From the NCBI RefSeq assembly GCF_026745355.1, contig NC_079209.1:30865444-30929443 (forward strand): a stretch of 64,000 bases of DNA, in the 5' to 3' direction. Shown one piece after another: positions 33,033 through 45,809 of the stretch; position 1 is the stretch's first letter, and the number at the start of each line of letters is the position of its first letter. Under the pieces are notes generated by a model, which saw nothing but the letters and a program-made list of their open reading frames with translations, searched no databases and was not told the origin of the DNA. Origin of the DNA: Beta vulgaris subsp. vulgaris. Lineage: Eukaryota; Streptophyta; Magnoliopsida; Caryophyllales; Amaranthaceae. Made by a program: the position numbers and the translations under genes.

Positions 33033-35899
33033 TATGTGCCTAATCTAGCCCATAATCTATTGAGTATTGGCCAATTGATGAGTAATGGTTATAAAATTAT
33101 GTTTGATGATGATATGTGTGTTGTAGTTGATAAAAAATCTGGCCATAGTATAGCAAATGTCTATATGACTCGTAATAGAATGTTTCCACTTGATATATCA
33201 AATGTTGTGAACAAGGCATTGATTGCTAAAAGGAATGATGAATCTGAGTTATGGTATTTGAGATATGGGCATTTGAATATGAAAGGTTTGAGGCTTTTGA
33301 GTCAGAAAGCTATGGTAGTTGGATTACCAAAAATAGGTGATCTTAACTTTTGTGAAGGGTGTGTGTATGGAAAACAAAGTAGAACCTCTTTTCCTACTAG
33401 GAAGTCATGGAGAGCTTCAGAGTGTCTTGAGCTTATGCATGCCTATTTGTGTGGACCTATGAAAACTGAGTCGTTAAGCAAGAGTTGGTATTTTTTATTG
33501 TTCACGGATGATTATACGAGAATTGAGTATTGGGTCTATTTCTTGAAACTCAAATCAGAAACATTTGAAAATTTTAAGAAATTCAAGGCACTGGTTGAGA
33601 ATCAGAGTGGTAGGCGTATTCTTGCACTTCGTACTGATAGAGGGGGTGAATTTGTATCTGAAGAATTAATTTCTTGTGATGAGCATGGCATTCGCAGAGA
33701 TCTCACAGCACCATAGACACCTGAGCAAAATGGGGTGGCAGAGCGGAAAAATCGCACGGTGGTAGAAATGGCTAGAAGTATGCTTAAGGCAAAAAGGCTT
33801 CCAAATGAGTTTTTGGGAGAAGCAGTTGCAACATCAGTGTATCTCTTGAATATATCTCCCACAAGGGCGGTTTTCAACCGCACACCATTTGAAGCATGGA
33901 GAGGTAAGAAACCTCAGGTAGGCCACTTAAAAGCCTTTGGTTGTGTAGGATATGCTTTGGTTAATAACCGTTCTAAACTTGATGAAAAATCTGAAAAATG
34001 TATCTTTGTTTGTTATTGCTCTCAATCCAAAGAATATCGCCTATATAATCCTGTGAGTGGCACAATAATAATTAGCTGGAATGTAAAGTTCAATGAGGAA
34101 GCTCGCCTAAGGTGGAATGTAGCCCAAAGTGGTATTGCTCATCATATTCCGGCAGGTTTTGAAGCTGACCATTTGGAACTAGCATCACCAGCAAGTTCTA
34201 CCTCTTCCTCACCAGCAGATTCTCCACCGTCTACACCACCTCGTAGCAGCAGCAAGTCACCGGGTAACTCCTCCACCAGTCGCAACTCTCCTGTCAGAAA
34301 ATTCAAGTCTCTGGAAGAAATTTACAACTCTTGTAACTATGCTTTGTTAGTTACTGATCCCACTATGTTTGAAGAAGTGGTTGACCAACCTGCATGGCAG
34401 ATTGCAATGACAGAAAAAATACAAGCTATTGAGAAAAACCACACATGGGAGTTGGTTGATGTTCCAGAAGGAAAGAATGTAATAGGATTGAAGTGGGTTT
34501 TTCGGACAAAGTATAATATTGATGGAAGTATTCAAAAGTACAAGGCTCGGCTCGTGGCAAAGGGTTACTCACAACAACAAGGCATAGACTTTGATGAGAC
34601 ATTTTCTCCTGTTGATCGATTCGAAATAGTGAGACTTTTATTAGCATTTGCTGCTCACCGTCAATTACCTGTGTTTCAACTCGACGTAAAGTCTGCCTTC
34701 TTGAATGGTGATTTGGAGGAAGAGGTGTATGTTGCACAGCCACAAGGCTTTGTTGTTGATGGTGCTGAAGATAAGGTCTATAAATTAAGAAAAGCTCTTT
34801 ACGGGCTAAAGCAGGCTCCGCGCGCATGGTACAGTAAAATAGACACTTTCTTCCAAAACAGCGGGTTTACAAGGAGCGATAATGAGCCCACTCTCTACTT
34901 AAAGAGACATAATAATGGTGATTTTTTACTTGTATGTCTTTATGTAGATGACATAATTTATTTTGGATCCTCGGAGTCTTTAGTTTCAGCTTTCAAGTCT
35001 GGTATGATGGAAAATTTTGAGATGACTGATTTGGGATTATTACAATATTTTTTGGGTCTTGAAGTGAAGCAAAGTTCAGATGGGATTTCTATGTGTCAAA
35101 AGAAATATGCTGCAGATTTGTTGAAGAAGATCAATATGGAGGAGTGTGAAACTGCTATCACACCTTTGAATGTTAATGAGAAGTTGCATCATGAAGACGG
35201 GACTGAGAAAGCAAATTCAAGGCTGTTTAGAAGTCTGGTGTGTGGTTTAAACTACTTAACACACACTAGACCTGATATTGCTTTCTCTGTTAGTATGGTG
35301 TCTAGATCTATGCATGATCCTACTAGACAACATTTTGGTGCTGCAAAACGAATCCTTCGTTATGATGCTGGAACAGTTGGGTTTGGCATTTGATATACAA
35401 ATGTTTCAGATTTTCTATTAATGGGCTTCACTTATAGTGATTGGGCAGGAAGTTTGGATGATCGCAAGAGCACTTTCGAAAATGTTTTTAGCCTTGGCTC
35501 TGGTGCTGTAACTTGGAGCTCAAAGAAACAAGAAACAGTAGCTCTGTCATCATCCGAAGCAGAGTATATAGCAGCACTACAACAGCTCGTCAGGTACTTT
35601 GTCTAAGAAAATTACTTGTTAATTTGGGTTTAGAGCAAGCTGAAGCTACAGAAGTATTTTGTGACAACAAGGCAGCCATTGCAATGAGTAAGAATCCTGC
35701 ATTTCATGCTAGAACTAAGCATATAGATGTGCAACATCACTTCGTTAGACAACTTGTAGCTGATGGGAAAATAGCACTGAAGTTCTGTGGTACAAGTGAG
35801 CAAGTTGCTGACATAAAGTCCCTTCCTCAAAGCAAGCATGATTTCTTCAGGTTGCAGCTAAGAGTCTCTGACTTTGAATTAAGGGGAAGTGTTGAATAA
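33033..35899 (+). pseudogene. Copia-1 integrase, RT and RNase H
   Basis: GAG-pre-integrase reads LWYLRYGHLNMKGL. The integrase core reads HAYLCGPM, where the usual first catalytic Asp is Tyr (33444-33446), then LRTDRGGEF (second Asp 33636) and NGVAERKN (Glu). A TAG at 33714-33716 lies just before it. RT 34380-35390 has LDVKSAFLNGDLEEEVYV and YVDD at 34941-34952. A TGA at 35391-35393 interrupts. RNase H has SSSEAEYIA, a frame change at about 35575-35595, then CDNKAAIAMSKNP and RTKHIDVQHHFVR. The final stop at 35897-35899 lies inside the right LTR. The remaining frame is otherwise clean, so the damage is recent. Confidence 0.95.
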
Positions 35900-36111
35900 G
35901 TAATTCAGAGTTAATGTGTGTAGTTGAAAAGGTTTATCTTTCTTTAGACTTTTGGTGTGATAAGTCTGTTTGTCTTCTTCTACAGTTACTTTGATTTTGC
36001 TATATAATACCCCAGTGTAATGTGTGATAAACAAGAGAGTAATAGAAAGAATTCTCCCTGTTGACCAACTCTCCACTATTTTATAGTAGATAACTTTGTC
36101 TTTCCTCAACA
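35890..36111 (+). repeat. Copia-1 3' LTR
   Basis: Begins TGTTGAATAAG and ends CCTCAACA, with the inverted ends TGTTGA/TCAACA intact. Confidence 0.95.
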
Positions 36112-36116
36112 TATAG

Positions 36117-37208
36117 AATATTCATTGGCAGAAAAGCATACCTCATCCATAGTTAATCCATCTGAGTTCTCTTTAATGAACTCTTTTGTAATTAAGATGT
36201 TCAGGTTTACATATGCTTTAGGATCGAGCTATGCTCACTGCAGGAAACTCTTGTATTTGAGGGGAAATCGTGTGAGTTATTTGGTGCATCATTAACCCAT
36301 TTTTTCTTTTGCATAACAAACAAACTAAACTTTCTCATAATGAAAAAGGTTCCTCTCTAGTTTCAAGATTTGAAGAATGATGAGATCATACGAAAATTCA
36401 CATGAAGAAGTATTGAACACGAGGAGAGAAGTAACCCTTTTTTTAGGCTTCACGAGAACTTTTTTGGATTGTAAGTGGTCAAAACTGTCTTCTATTAATA
36501 GGTGCGATTCAAATGCAATGGGGAAAATTGAGGAAGTGTCTCAAATAGAGAAAAACAAAAAACAAGAAAAAGGAAAAGGAAAAGGAAAATTTGTATCTAC
36601 ATTGTATTCTATCTACTAATAATCAAAACAAAACTGGAATGTTGTGCAGCTGATGACTCTATGTAAGCAAGGAAAGTACTAGAAATCTTTTCTCAAAGTG
36701 TCGGCTACCTGAAGTTGTAATTTCCTTTTATATATTTTTATGTTTTATGGTGGAGACATAAAGTACTATGTTACCTCTAACTGACGAATGACAAGAGGAT
36801 TTATACCAGCTAACATCTCCCTCACAAATTTTTCATTAGTCTTCCAAGCTTACTTATCCTCGATATCATAAAGATAAAGACATTAGAAAGCATTAAACTA
36901 AGTAGCACTTCAAACAAGTTCACAAGTTCAAGGAGCATAGGAGGTTCATCATGATCTCCTTTGGATGGCTGACTACTCGAACTGAAATCTTAACTCTGTT
37001 GATGATGTTTTTAAGTATGCTTTTATTTATATGCAGTAGAGTAACTCTAGTGATGGGCATATTTGGAACACTGTTTGTAAGATAACTATCTAAATATATA
37101 ACTACCTTATATTTTAAAAAAATGTAGCACAAAAAATTTTCTTTTTTTTTACATCTCAAAAACTTACAAAACTAAAACATCACAAAACGGAACACTATGA
37201 CTACGGCA
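36117..37208. other. Spacer between copia-1 and copia-2
   Basis: About 1.1 kb. I see no recognised gene or repeat. An 80-codon frame at 36377-36619 is Lys-rich at its end (GKGKGKF) and not recognised. This stretch could be old genic flank, but nothing supports a product. Confidence 0.4.
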
Positions 37209-37213
37209 GTAAG

Positions 37214-37921
37214 TGTAGGAACTTAGATGCATAATGCGGAAAATAAAGTATCAAATACTTGTACATCTATCCCAAGATCATTGCATAAATTAGTATGAAT
37301 CAAACATTAGTATAGAATTATACCTTTGATGCGTATGTTCCTCTTTTCACCAAACTTCTAGTGGAGATCACCTTAGAACGTCAAGCGTCGTTCCTTTAAT
37401 GTTGGTCCACGAACAACACTTGGATCACCACGTATGCTAGTACGGAAGAGAGAAAAGCACTCTCTTACTTTTGTGGTGAGGGCCCAAAATGAGTGTGAAA
37501 AGACTAAGGGAAAAATCAGATTTTTCACTCTAGAAGTTTTGTAAAAGTATGTACACCTTTGTAACCCCATATCAATATATAAGGTGGTTACTAAAGAGGT
37601 GTTTCATGAGGCTTTATTTTGCCTCATAATGTCATACATTATGAGCCTAATAAACTTATGAGTTACAACTCTTCCCATCCATCATCAAACCGCGCAACCC
37701 ATTTCACAAATGGATTTGGGTAAATATCCAAATGTCATTACTCGTGTGACCTCATAGGACCCAATGATATTAGTAGTTGACCCTAATCATATTAGTCCAA
37801 CAAACCACAATTAGCTTCTAGCAAAACATTGTGATCATCTAATATCATTGAATATATTATCTCCATAACTTGTCCTAATATTATTTAGTTTATTACACTT
37901 GATCGAGGACAAAATCCTTCA
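37214..37921 (-). repeat. Copia-2 3' LTR, 708 bp
   Basis: Plus strand runs TGTAGGAACTTAGATGC to GACAAAATCCTTCA. Near-identical to 44873-45574. Confidence 0.95.
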
Positions 37922-37932
37922 ATCTCCCACTT

Positions 37933-38731
37933 GTCTAAGAACAAGTGTGTAACCTTCAAACTCCTTAAGTCGCTTAATGTCTAACTTGATGATATGATAA
38001 CATCATATGTTCATCATACCAATATTCAAGTCGTTCCTTGAAATTTGAGTTCGAACTGTCGAAACAAATGATTAACTTCTTAATCCATTTGAGCACGGCC
38101 ATGCATTTTCAGTTCTCACTCTTCAAGAGGCCAAGACACCAATCCTAACTCTTAGGAGGACTTACCCAATCTTGTATGACCAAAGCTCCCACTCAATTTA
38201 TAGCAGTTCCGATCGCTGCTTTTATAACCTCCTTTTACGGCACAGCGTTTTGCAGCGTCAAGAACATACTAATCCTTAAGTAAGAACAGTTTCATACTCA
38301 TGTCAAAGGAATCCCCTAAATATATTAATAAAGTCTCATAAACCTTTTAGAGAACTCCCACTAGGTCTTCCCAGCGTGTATCAGCTATACAAGCCTATGC
38401 AAATGACTAGACATCTCCATGTCCCTATAGCCCATGAAACTGCGCTATCAATCAACTTGTAATCTAGTCCATGAAATTGAATCATTTACGTTCAACTTAA
38501 TGATTCGAACTAGGGACTAAGGTATATTATAACTCCTGTTCACTGGATAGAGTTCCATTTGTCAAATCACGTATTTGACAATTCTATCAAACGTTATAAA
38601 ATACTTTGAACGTTTTATTTAATACTAAACCAAGATTAAATAAGAACAAAACTTTTATTGATAAACATAAACATAACATATCAAAGCGAGTAATTATAAC
38701 TGTGAACTAATTAAAAGTAAATAGTACACAA
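37933..38731 (-). other. Copia-2 3' untranslated part
   Basis: About 800 bp between the RNase H stop and the polypurine tract. No frame or recognised motif. Confidence 0.6.
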
Positions 38732-41700
38732 TTAAACCCACTCTCCTATATGCTTAAGCCCTATAGCCCTAGTATGACTCTCATGCTTGGGCTGTGGCAA
38801 AGGTTTAGTCAAAGGATCAGCGACATTGCTATCCGTATGAACCTTGCAAACTATTACATCCTTTCTCTCAACGATTTCTCGAATGAGATGAAACTTTCTA
38901 AGTACATGTTTACATCTTTGATGTGATCTTGGTTCCTTAGACTGAGCTATGGCACCATTGTTATCACAATGTAAAACAATACCATCTCCAACACTAGGCA
39001 CTACTCCTAGCTCCAGAATGAACTTCTTCATCCAAACGGCTTCCTTTGCTGCATCTGCTGCAGCAATATACTCAGCTTCTGTCGTAGAATCAGCGACAGT
39101 GCTTTGCTTTGAACTTTTCCAGCTCACTGCCCCTCCATTTAGACAAAAGATGAAACCAGATTGGGATCGGAAATCATCTTTGTCAGTTTGGAACTGCATC
39201 TGTGTAACCCTCAACAATTAACTTACTTTCACCTCCATACACTAAGAAATTATCCTTAGTCCTTCTCAAGTACTTTAGGATATTCTTAGCTGCACTCCAG
39301 TGTGCGTCACCTGGATTTGATTGGAATCTGCTACACATGCTCAAGGCATATGAAACATCTGGGCGAGTACAAATCATGGAGTACATAATGGACCCTATAG
39401 CTGACGCATAAGGAACATTACTCATTCGCTTAATCTCATCAGGCCCAGAAGGACACTGAGTCTTGCTAAGCGACACTCCATGTTGCATGGGTAGGAAGCC
39501 TCTCTTAGAGTTTTCCATGTTGAACTTAGTGACGATCTTATCTATATAAGTTCGTTGGCTAAGTCCGATCATCCTCTTAGACCTATCCCTATAGATTTTG
39601 ATCCCCTCAGCGTTTCCAAGGTCTTTCATAGAAAAACAACTTTTTAACCATTCCTTGACTGACTCAAGCATGGGAATGTCGTTTCCTATGAGAAGTATGT
39701 CATCTACATACAAGACCAAGAAGACTATGTTACTCCCACTTTCCTTCTTGTAAACACAAGACTCTTCTCCGTTTTTGAGAAAACCAAACTGTTTGATTGT
39801 CTCATCAAAACGAAGATTCCAACTCCGAGATGCTTGCTTCAATCCATAAATGGATTTTTGAAGCTTACATACGCTCCTAGGATTTTCTGGATCCACAAAA
39901 CCCTCCGGCTGTGTCATATACACATCCTCTTTCAAGAACCCATTCAAGAAAGCGGTTTTGACATCCATTTGCCAAATCTCGTAATCATAAAAGGCGGCGA
40001 TCGCTAGGAGTATCCGAACGGATTTAAGCATGGCTACCGGTGAAAAGGTTTCGTCATAGTCTATACCATGAACTTGCTTGAACCCTTTTGCAACCAACCT
40101 TGCTTTGTAAACCTGAATATTACCATCCTTGTCTGTTTTCACTTTGAAAACCCATTTGCAACCAATAGGTGTAACCCCATCGGGCAAATCTACCAAGTCC
40201 CATACTTGATTTTCAGACATGGATGCCATTTCGGACCTCATGGCTTCAAGCCATTTTTCGGAGTCTTCACTCATCAAAGCTTGCTTGTAAGTAGTAGGTT
40301 CCTCAAATTCTAAAATCATTATCTCAGAATTTTCGGTTAACAAGAAATCAACAAACCTCTTGGTTGGTATTCTTGTTCTACTAGACTTACGAGGGGCTGC
40401 AACAGGAGAAATTTTCTTCTCAACAATTTGAGAATTTTCGCACGAATTAGATTCGAGTGGGACAGTAGGAGGTTCGTGTACGGGATGCACGTCCTCCAAC
40501 ACTTGGTCAGTTATGGGAGAAGATTCCTCCAAAGGAGGAACTACTTCAAGCCCAACATCTGGCTCTTGTGTCGTTGTCTCTAACATAGGATGAACTATGT
40601 CCATTTGTTGCTCTTCTCGAACTTCTTCGAGAAATACATTACTCCCACTTGCCTTTTTGGAAATAAAATCTTTTTCCAAAAAGACACCACGACGAGCAAC
40701 AAACACTTTGCCCTCAGTGCGATTGTAGAAGTAATAGCCCTTGGTTTCCTTGGGATAACCCACAAAGAAACACTTATCTGATTTAGGGGCGAGTTTATCT
40801 GAAAGTAAACGCTTTACATAAACCTCACATCCCCAAATACGTAGAAAAGACAAGTTTGGAACTTTTCCACTCCATATCTCATATGGTGTCTTATCTACTG
40901 CCTTTGATGGAGTTCTATTAAGTGTGAAAGTAGCAGTTTCGAGAGCATATCCCCAGAAGGATATTGGAAGATCAGCAAAACTCATCATAGACCGAACCAT
41001 ATCAAGTAGAGTTGGTTCCTCCTTTCGAAACACCATTCAACTGAGGTGTTCCAGGCGGAGTGAGTTGTGAAAGAATTCCACAACTCTTCAAGTGATCATA
41101 AACTCTTGGCTCAAATATTCACCACCACGATCGGATCGCAGTGCTTTGATTGTTTTGCCAAGCTGGTTTTGGACTTCATTTGGAATTCTTTGAATTTTCA
41201 AATGATTCCGACTTATGCTTCATTAAATAGACATATCCATATCTACTTAAATCGTCCGTAAAAGTAATGAAGTATCCAAACCCTCCCCTAGCTTTTGTGC
41301 TCATTGGTCCACATACATCAGTATGTATTAGGCCCAATAGATCACTGGCCCTTTCACCCTTTCCAGTAAAAGGTGACTTTGTCATTTTACCCATTAAACA
41401 TGATTCACACACATCAAATGGCTCAAAGTCAAAAGATGTTAGAAGTCCATCTTTATGTAACTTCTGAATGCGTTTTGCGTTTATGTGTCCTAAACGACAG
41501 TGCCATAAGTAAGTAGGATTAGTATCGCTTGATCTATTTTTTTGCTGTCTATGTTAAGGACATCTTTGTATAAGTCTAGGAAATAGACCATTAGACTTTT
41601 AGCAGTGGCATAAAACATTGAATTCAAATAAACAGAGAAACAACCTTTCTCAATTGTAAATGAAAACCCTTCATTATCCAAAACAGGAATAGAAATAATG

Positions 41701-41987
41701 TTTTTGGTAATAGCAGGAACGTAATAACAATTATTAAGCTCTAATATTAATCCAGAAGGCAAAGGTAGACTATAAGTCCCAACTGCAACGGCGGCAACTC
41801 TTGCACCATTTCCAACTCGCAGTTCCACCTCTCCTTTAGCCAAGGTTCTACTCCTTCTTAGTCCCTGCACATTCGAAGTAATGTGAGAAACACAACCGGT
41901 ATCAAATACCCAAGAAGTAGAGGTTGCTAAATTAATGTCAATGACATAGATACCTGAAGAAGAAGCCCCAGACTTCTTATCCTTCAA
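38732..41987 (-). pseudogene. Copia-2 protease-integrase-RT-RNase H
   Basis: Protease STSWVFDTGCVSHITSN (Asp codon 41901-41903). GAG-pre-integrase is eroded. Integrase has HTDVCGPM, FTDDLSRYGY and, after a frame change, LRSDRGGEY; the NGVSE region is frame-broken near 41040-41060. RT at 41036-39183 is one long frame with CKWVFKVKTDKDGNI, DVKTAFLNGFLKEDVYMTQP and YVDD at 39699-39710. A frame change at about 39200 leads into RNase H (39217-38732): AVSWKSSKQSTVADSTTEAE, CDNNGAIAQSKEPRSHQRCK and a stop at 38732. Word use (QSTVADSTTEAEY) suggests a Tork/Tnt1-like clade; this is recollection, not a search. Confidence 0.93.
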
Positions 41988-42801
41988 GTACTTGGGCAGT
42001 TACGCTTCCAATGACCTATTTGATCACAATAGAAGCACTTGGCATTTGCGGCCACCTTTGGCTTTGCCTTTGCCTGTGGCTTAATAGCAGTCTTAGTGGC
42101 AACTTGCTTGCCCTTATCTTGCTTTTTCTTGCCAGCCCATTCCTTCTTAAAACCCTTTTCCTTTTGAACCATAAGAACTTCCTTCTTAGGTGCAATAGTG
42201 ATGTTTTGCTCGGCAGTCATGAGCATCCCATGTAACTCAGCAAGGGTTTTCGACACCCCATTCATATTGAAATTCAATCGAAACGTATTGAACCCCTTAT
42301 GAAGTGAGTGCAGAATGATGTCAGTAGCCAACTCTTGGCTATAAGGAAAGCCCAACCTCTCCATGGCTTCGAAATAACCAATCATTTCGAAGACATGAGT
42401 GGCGACCGGCTTGCCTTCAACTAACGAACACTCAAGAATAGCCTTGTGAGTTTCATACCTCTCTATCCGAGCTTGTTGTTGAAACATGGTTTTCAACTGT
42501 CGGATAATGCTATAGGCATCCAAGCTTGCAAACCTCTTTTGAAGGCTTGGTTCCATAGCCGCTAGCATAAGGCAAGTAACAATTACTGACCTTTCTGCAA
42601 CGGCCTTATGGGCCTCTTTTCAGCATCAGTAGAGGTAGTAGTTAAAACTGGGATCGGGGTTTCAAGAACATCCTCTCGACCTTCGGACCTAAGAACAATT
42701 CTTAGATTCCTTTCCCAATCAAGGAAGTTGTTCCCGTTCAATTTATCCTTCTCAAGGATTGAACGTAAGTTAAAAGGTGAATTATTGTTGTTACCAGACA
42801 T
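41984..42801 (-). pseudogene. Copia-2 gag
   Basis: Start ATG at 42801 (MSGNNNNSPFNLRSILEKDK), with LNGNNFLDWERNLRIVLRSE typical of copia gag. A frame change near 42590 leads to MLAAMEPSLQKRFASLDAYS, then a Lys-rich stretch and a CCHC knuckle CFYCDQIGHWKRNC at 41996-42037. A further frame change follows before protease. An upstream in-frame Met at 42951 exists, but the MSGNNN start fits the family better. Confidence 0.9.
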
Positions 42802-44861
42802 GATATCTACATAGAAGATGCAAAAAGTATAAGTATGTTTATCATAATAGCTTTTAACAAATTTTAAACACTTTAAAATAAAAGCTATGCACTTGACCAA
42901 TTTTAACGTGTCCCCTTTTGAATCAAGTGGTTCTAAGATCCTATCAAACATGATTTATAAGTGGACTTTGGCCTCAACTTAAAACCAAGTTTAAAAGGTA
43001 AGTAAACTCCTTTACTAATTACAACAATTGTAACTCTTAGTTAATGGGTGATTGCTAAGGTGATTACGCTCCCAGGTAAGGAAGTTACCCACAACGTTGG
43101 GGAGAGCCTTCCTAATCCTAGACAGAGCATGTCACCCAAACACAAAACCCATAACTTTGCTACAAAATCCAAAACCTTTTGATGATTTTGTTGGGCCAAA
43201 CCAAACTAAACTTGCAAATTTCGGAAATTTACTCTACTTAGCCCAAGATTGAAAGTAACACTCTGTTTTGGCAGAACCTATTACTAACGATCAAGTTTTA
43301 GTAGGTGTTTATTTGGAATAGAAAAACCCAATATTTTATTTAAGGGACCTAAGTAAATTATTATGTTGATTTAATTACTAGTGAACATTTAAATAATTAA
43401 ATCACAAGCATAATAAACTTAGAAAGCATTTAAAAGCAATATTTAAATGCATAAAATAAAATGTGATCCTAGTAGCCCCTAAACCTAAAGACTACTCTTT
43501 AAGGCTCCCTTGTTGAATCACCATGGATCTCCATCCTTGTGCTTCATAGGATAAGATTGAATCACCATTCTTCTTATTAATACTTGAATAAATATTTTTG
43601 GAATTATAAACTAAAATATTACAAAAATACCAACGATGCGTAGATCGTATTTAGATTACAAAAATACATTAACGATACGCAGATCGTATTTTCTATCCAA
43701 GTTTTGGGCCATACTAGTCACCGCATGCATTCATAATATCATATATAAACATGCATTTTAATCAACTATTAAAATAAATTATCATGTTTTAACAACTTTA
43801 AAACATAATAAACCATGAAGATTTAATCACACATTAAATCCTATGGTTGGTACCTTAAGACAAAATTTAATCATATTAGAATTTCGTCTCACAAAGGCTT
43901 TAAAATATTAATCTAACAAATTTAATCATATTAAACTTAAAGAAAAATTAAAGCAATTGTAGGCACCACATATAATTTAATCATATTAAAAAAAAACTTA
44001 ACATGATGACTAACCACATAAAAGGCATGGAAGAATTAATCAACTATTAATACTAACAACCTAAAATGTAATTAACATCATAAAAAAAATAATAATAAAG
44101 TAGTTACTAACTCCTTAGTAACCCCTTTAAAATTAACTAGTCAATTATCACATATAATTAACTAATAAAATTAAAGCTCATTATTTTAATTCAATTATGA
44201 CTTAAATAAAAATTAATCACCATTAATTAATTAATTTGCAATATTGGAATATACTCAACAAAACAAAAAAAAAAAAAAAAAAGAAAAACAGGCTGCCAAG
44301 GCAGCAGTATGCACTGCCACCCAGCCTGCCCTCCACCGCGACAAAGGCCAAACCAGCAGCACCGGCGCCTGGCCACGGCGACCACCACCGAACCGGCGGC
44401 AGCTGTGCTGCGCAGCAGGACGCGCGGCAGACAACTGCCCAGCGCGCACGAACCCGCCGCGCCACCACACGCGGCCACGTCCGGCGGTCCACCATCACGT
44501 CGGCGACTTTCCGGCGGTCCTTCCCCCTTCCCTTTCAATTATCAACAACCCTTGTGCATAAGTGAATGGAAGTTACAACAAATTGATTTGGGGAAAAAAA
44601 TTAGGGTTCATATTATTTTGTTTTTTAAAAAAAAAACATAAACTAACACACAAAATCTGATATTTTGTGATGTGAGATTTCAATTTTGAGTATAATATAT
44701 ATTTATATATACATAAAAATCCAATTTTTATGTTTCCAATCAATTAATATCACAATATTAATCTTGCAAATAAACTCATATATAAAGCCCTCCCTTAATT
44801 GAATTAAAAAATGAAATAAAACATGCATCATCATGATCATATTAATCTATGCAATAGGCTA
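42802..44861 (-). other. Copia-2 leader with GC-rich island
   Basis: About 2 kb between primer site and gag. It is AT-rich except 44288-44530, which is clearly GC-rich and flanked by a 20-base A-run (44270-44281 region). The island gives open frames in several registers, which is expected for GC-rich DNA; none is recognisable. Confidence 0.6.
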
Positions 44862-44871
44862 ACTGATACCA
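44862..44871 (-). promoter_or_regulatory. Copia-2 primer-binding site, imperfect
   Basis: Minus strand reads TGGTATCAGT directly inside the LTR end, matching the first nine bases of the tRNA-Met site and then diverging. Confidence 0.6.
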
Positions 44872-44872
44872 C

Positions 44873-45574
44873 TGTAGGAACTTAGATGCATAATGCGGAA
44901 AATCAAGTATCAAATACTTGTACATCTATCCCAAGATCATTGCATAAATTAGTATGAATCAGACATTAGTATAGAATTATACCTTTGATGTATGTTCCTC
45001 TTTTCACCAAACTTCTGGTGGAGATCACCTTAGAACGTCAAGCGTCGTTCCTCTAATGTTGGTCCACGAACAACACTTGGATCACCACGTATGCTAGTAC
45101 GGAAGAGAGAAAAGCACTCTCTTACTTTTGTGGTGAGGGCCGAAAATGAGTGTGAAAAGACTAAGGGAAAAATCAGTTTTCACTCTAGAAGTTGTAAAAG
45201 TATGTACACCTTTGTAACCCCATATCAATATATAAGGTGGTTACAAAAGAGGTGTTTCATGAGGCTTTATTTTGCCTCATAATGTCATACATTATGAGCC
45301 TAATAAACTCATGAGTTACAACTCTTCCCATCCATCATCAAACCGTGCAACCCATTTCACAAATGGATTTGGGTAAATATCCAAATGTCATTACTCGTGT
45401 GACCTTATAGGACTCAATGATATTAGTAGTTGACCCTAATCATATTAGTCCAACAAACCACAATTAGCTTCTAGCACAACGTTGTGATCATCTAATATTA
45501 TTGAATATATTATCTCCATAACTTATCCTAATATTATTTAGTTTATTACACTTGATCGAGGACAAAATCCTTCA
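44873..45574 (-). repeat. Copia-2 5' LTR, 702 bp
   Basis: Near-identical partner of 37214-37921; small indels account for the six-base difference in length. Confidence 0.95.
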
Positions 45575-45579
45575 GTAAG

Positions 45580-45804
45580 TTGCTAGATCGTGCGCTTGTT
45601 AAACTTGCTCCTGAGACACCTTAGTAATAGTGCACCAATGTAGGGATTGAGCAATCTGTTTGATATCCATGACTGTGTTTTGGGTATGGATATCAAGGGT
45701 CCTCTGGATAACAAGGTATTAGACGAGTTGGGCACAACCAGTAACGATGGAGACCCGATCATAATGTTGTCTTCAGATCCATTGGAGTGTATGAAGACAG
45801 ACTT
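45580..45804 (+). other. Short stretch between copia-2 and copia-3, possible gene remnant
   Basis: Only 225 bp separate two full elements. A plus-strand frame from 45647 reads MSNLFDIHDCVLGMDIKGPL and continues to the LTR of copia-3 as mixed, non-repetitive protein-like sequence (DGDPIIMLSSDPLECMK). I do not recognise it. It may be part of an exon split by the insertions, or chance; a stop lies upstream at about 45625. Confidence 0.3.
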
Positions 45805-45809
45805 GGGCT

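Larger units (their letters stand above)
31453..36111 (+). mobile_element. Ty1/copia element 1, full-length but inactivated, 4659 bp
   Basis: Two 222-bp LTRs (31453-31674, 35890-36111) differ at about seven positions by eye. They are flanked by the perfect 5-bp duplication TATAG (31448-31452 and 36112-36116). It has a tRNA-Met primer site at 31678-31689 and polypurine tract AAGGGGAAG at 35881-35889. A single gag-pol frame runs 31860-35899 and is broken by four stop codons and one frameshift. The order gag, protease, integrase, RT, RNase H is the Ty1/copia order. The low LTR divergence suggests a fairly recent insertion. Confidence 0.97.
37214..45574 (-). mobile_element. Ty1/copia element 2, 8361 bp, inactivated
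   Basis: LTRs 37214-37921 and 44873-45574 are nearly identical and are flanked by the perfect 5-bp duplication GTAAG (37209-37213 and 45575-45579). Coding reads leftward: gag 42801-41984, protease, integrase, RT, RNase H to 38732. The polypurine tract on the minus strand (AAGTGGGAGAT) lies at 37922-37932. Leader of about 2 kb and about 800 bp of non-coding sequence before the 3' LTR make it long. Frameshifts lie near 42590, 41985, 41040-41170 and 39200. Confidence 0.96.

Noticed and set aside
44223..44641. Five overlapping frames of 71-110 codons on both strands
   Set aside because: A GC-rich island without stops in any frame; includes homopolymer Lys/Phe runs. No recognisable protein.
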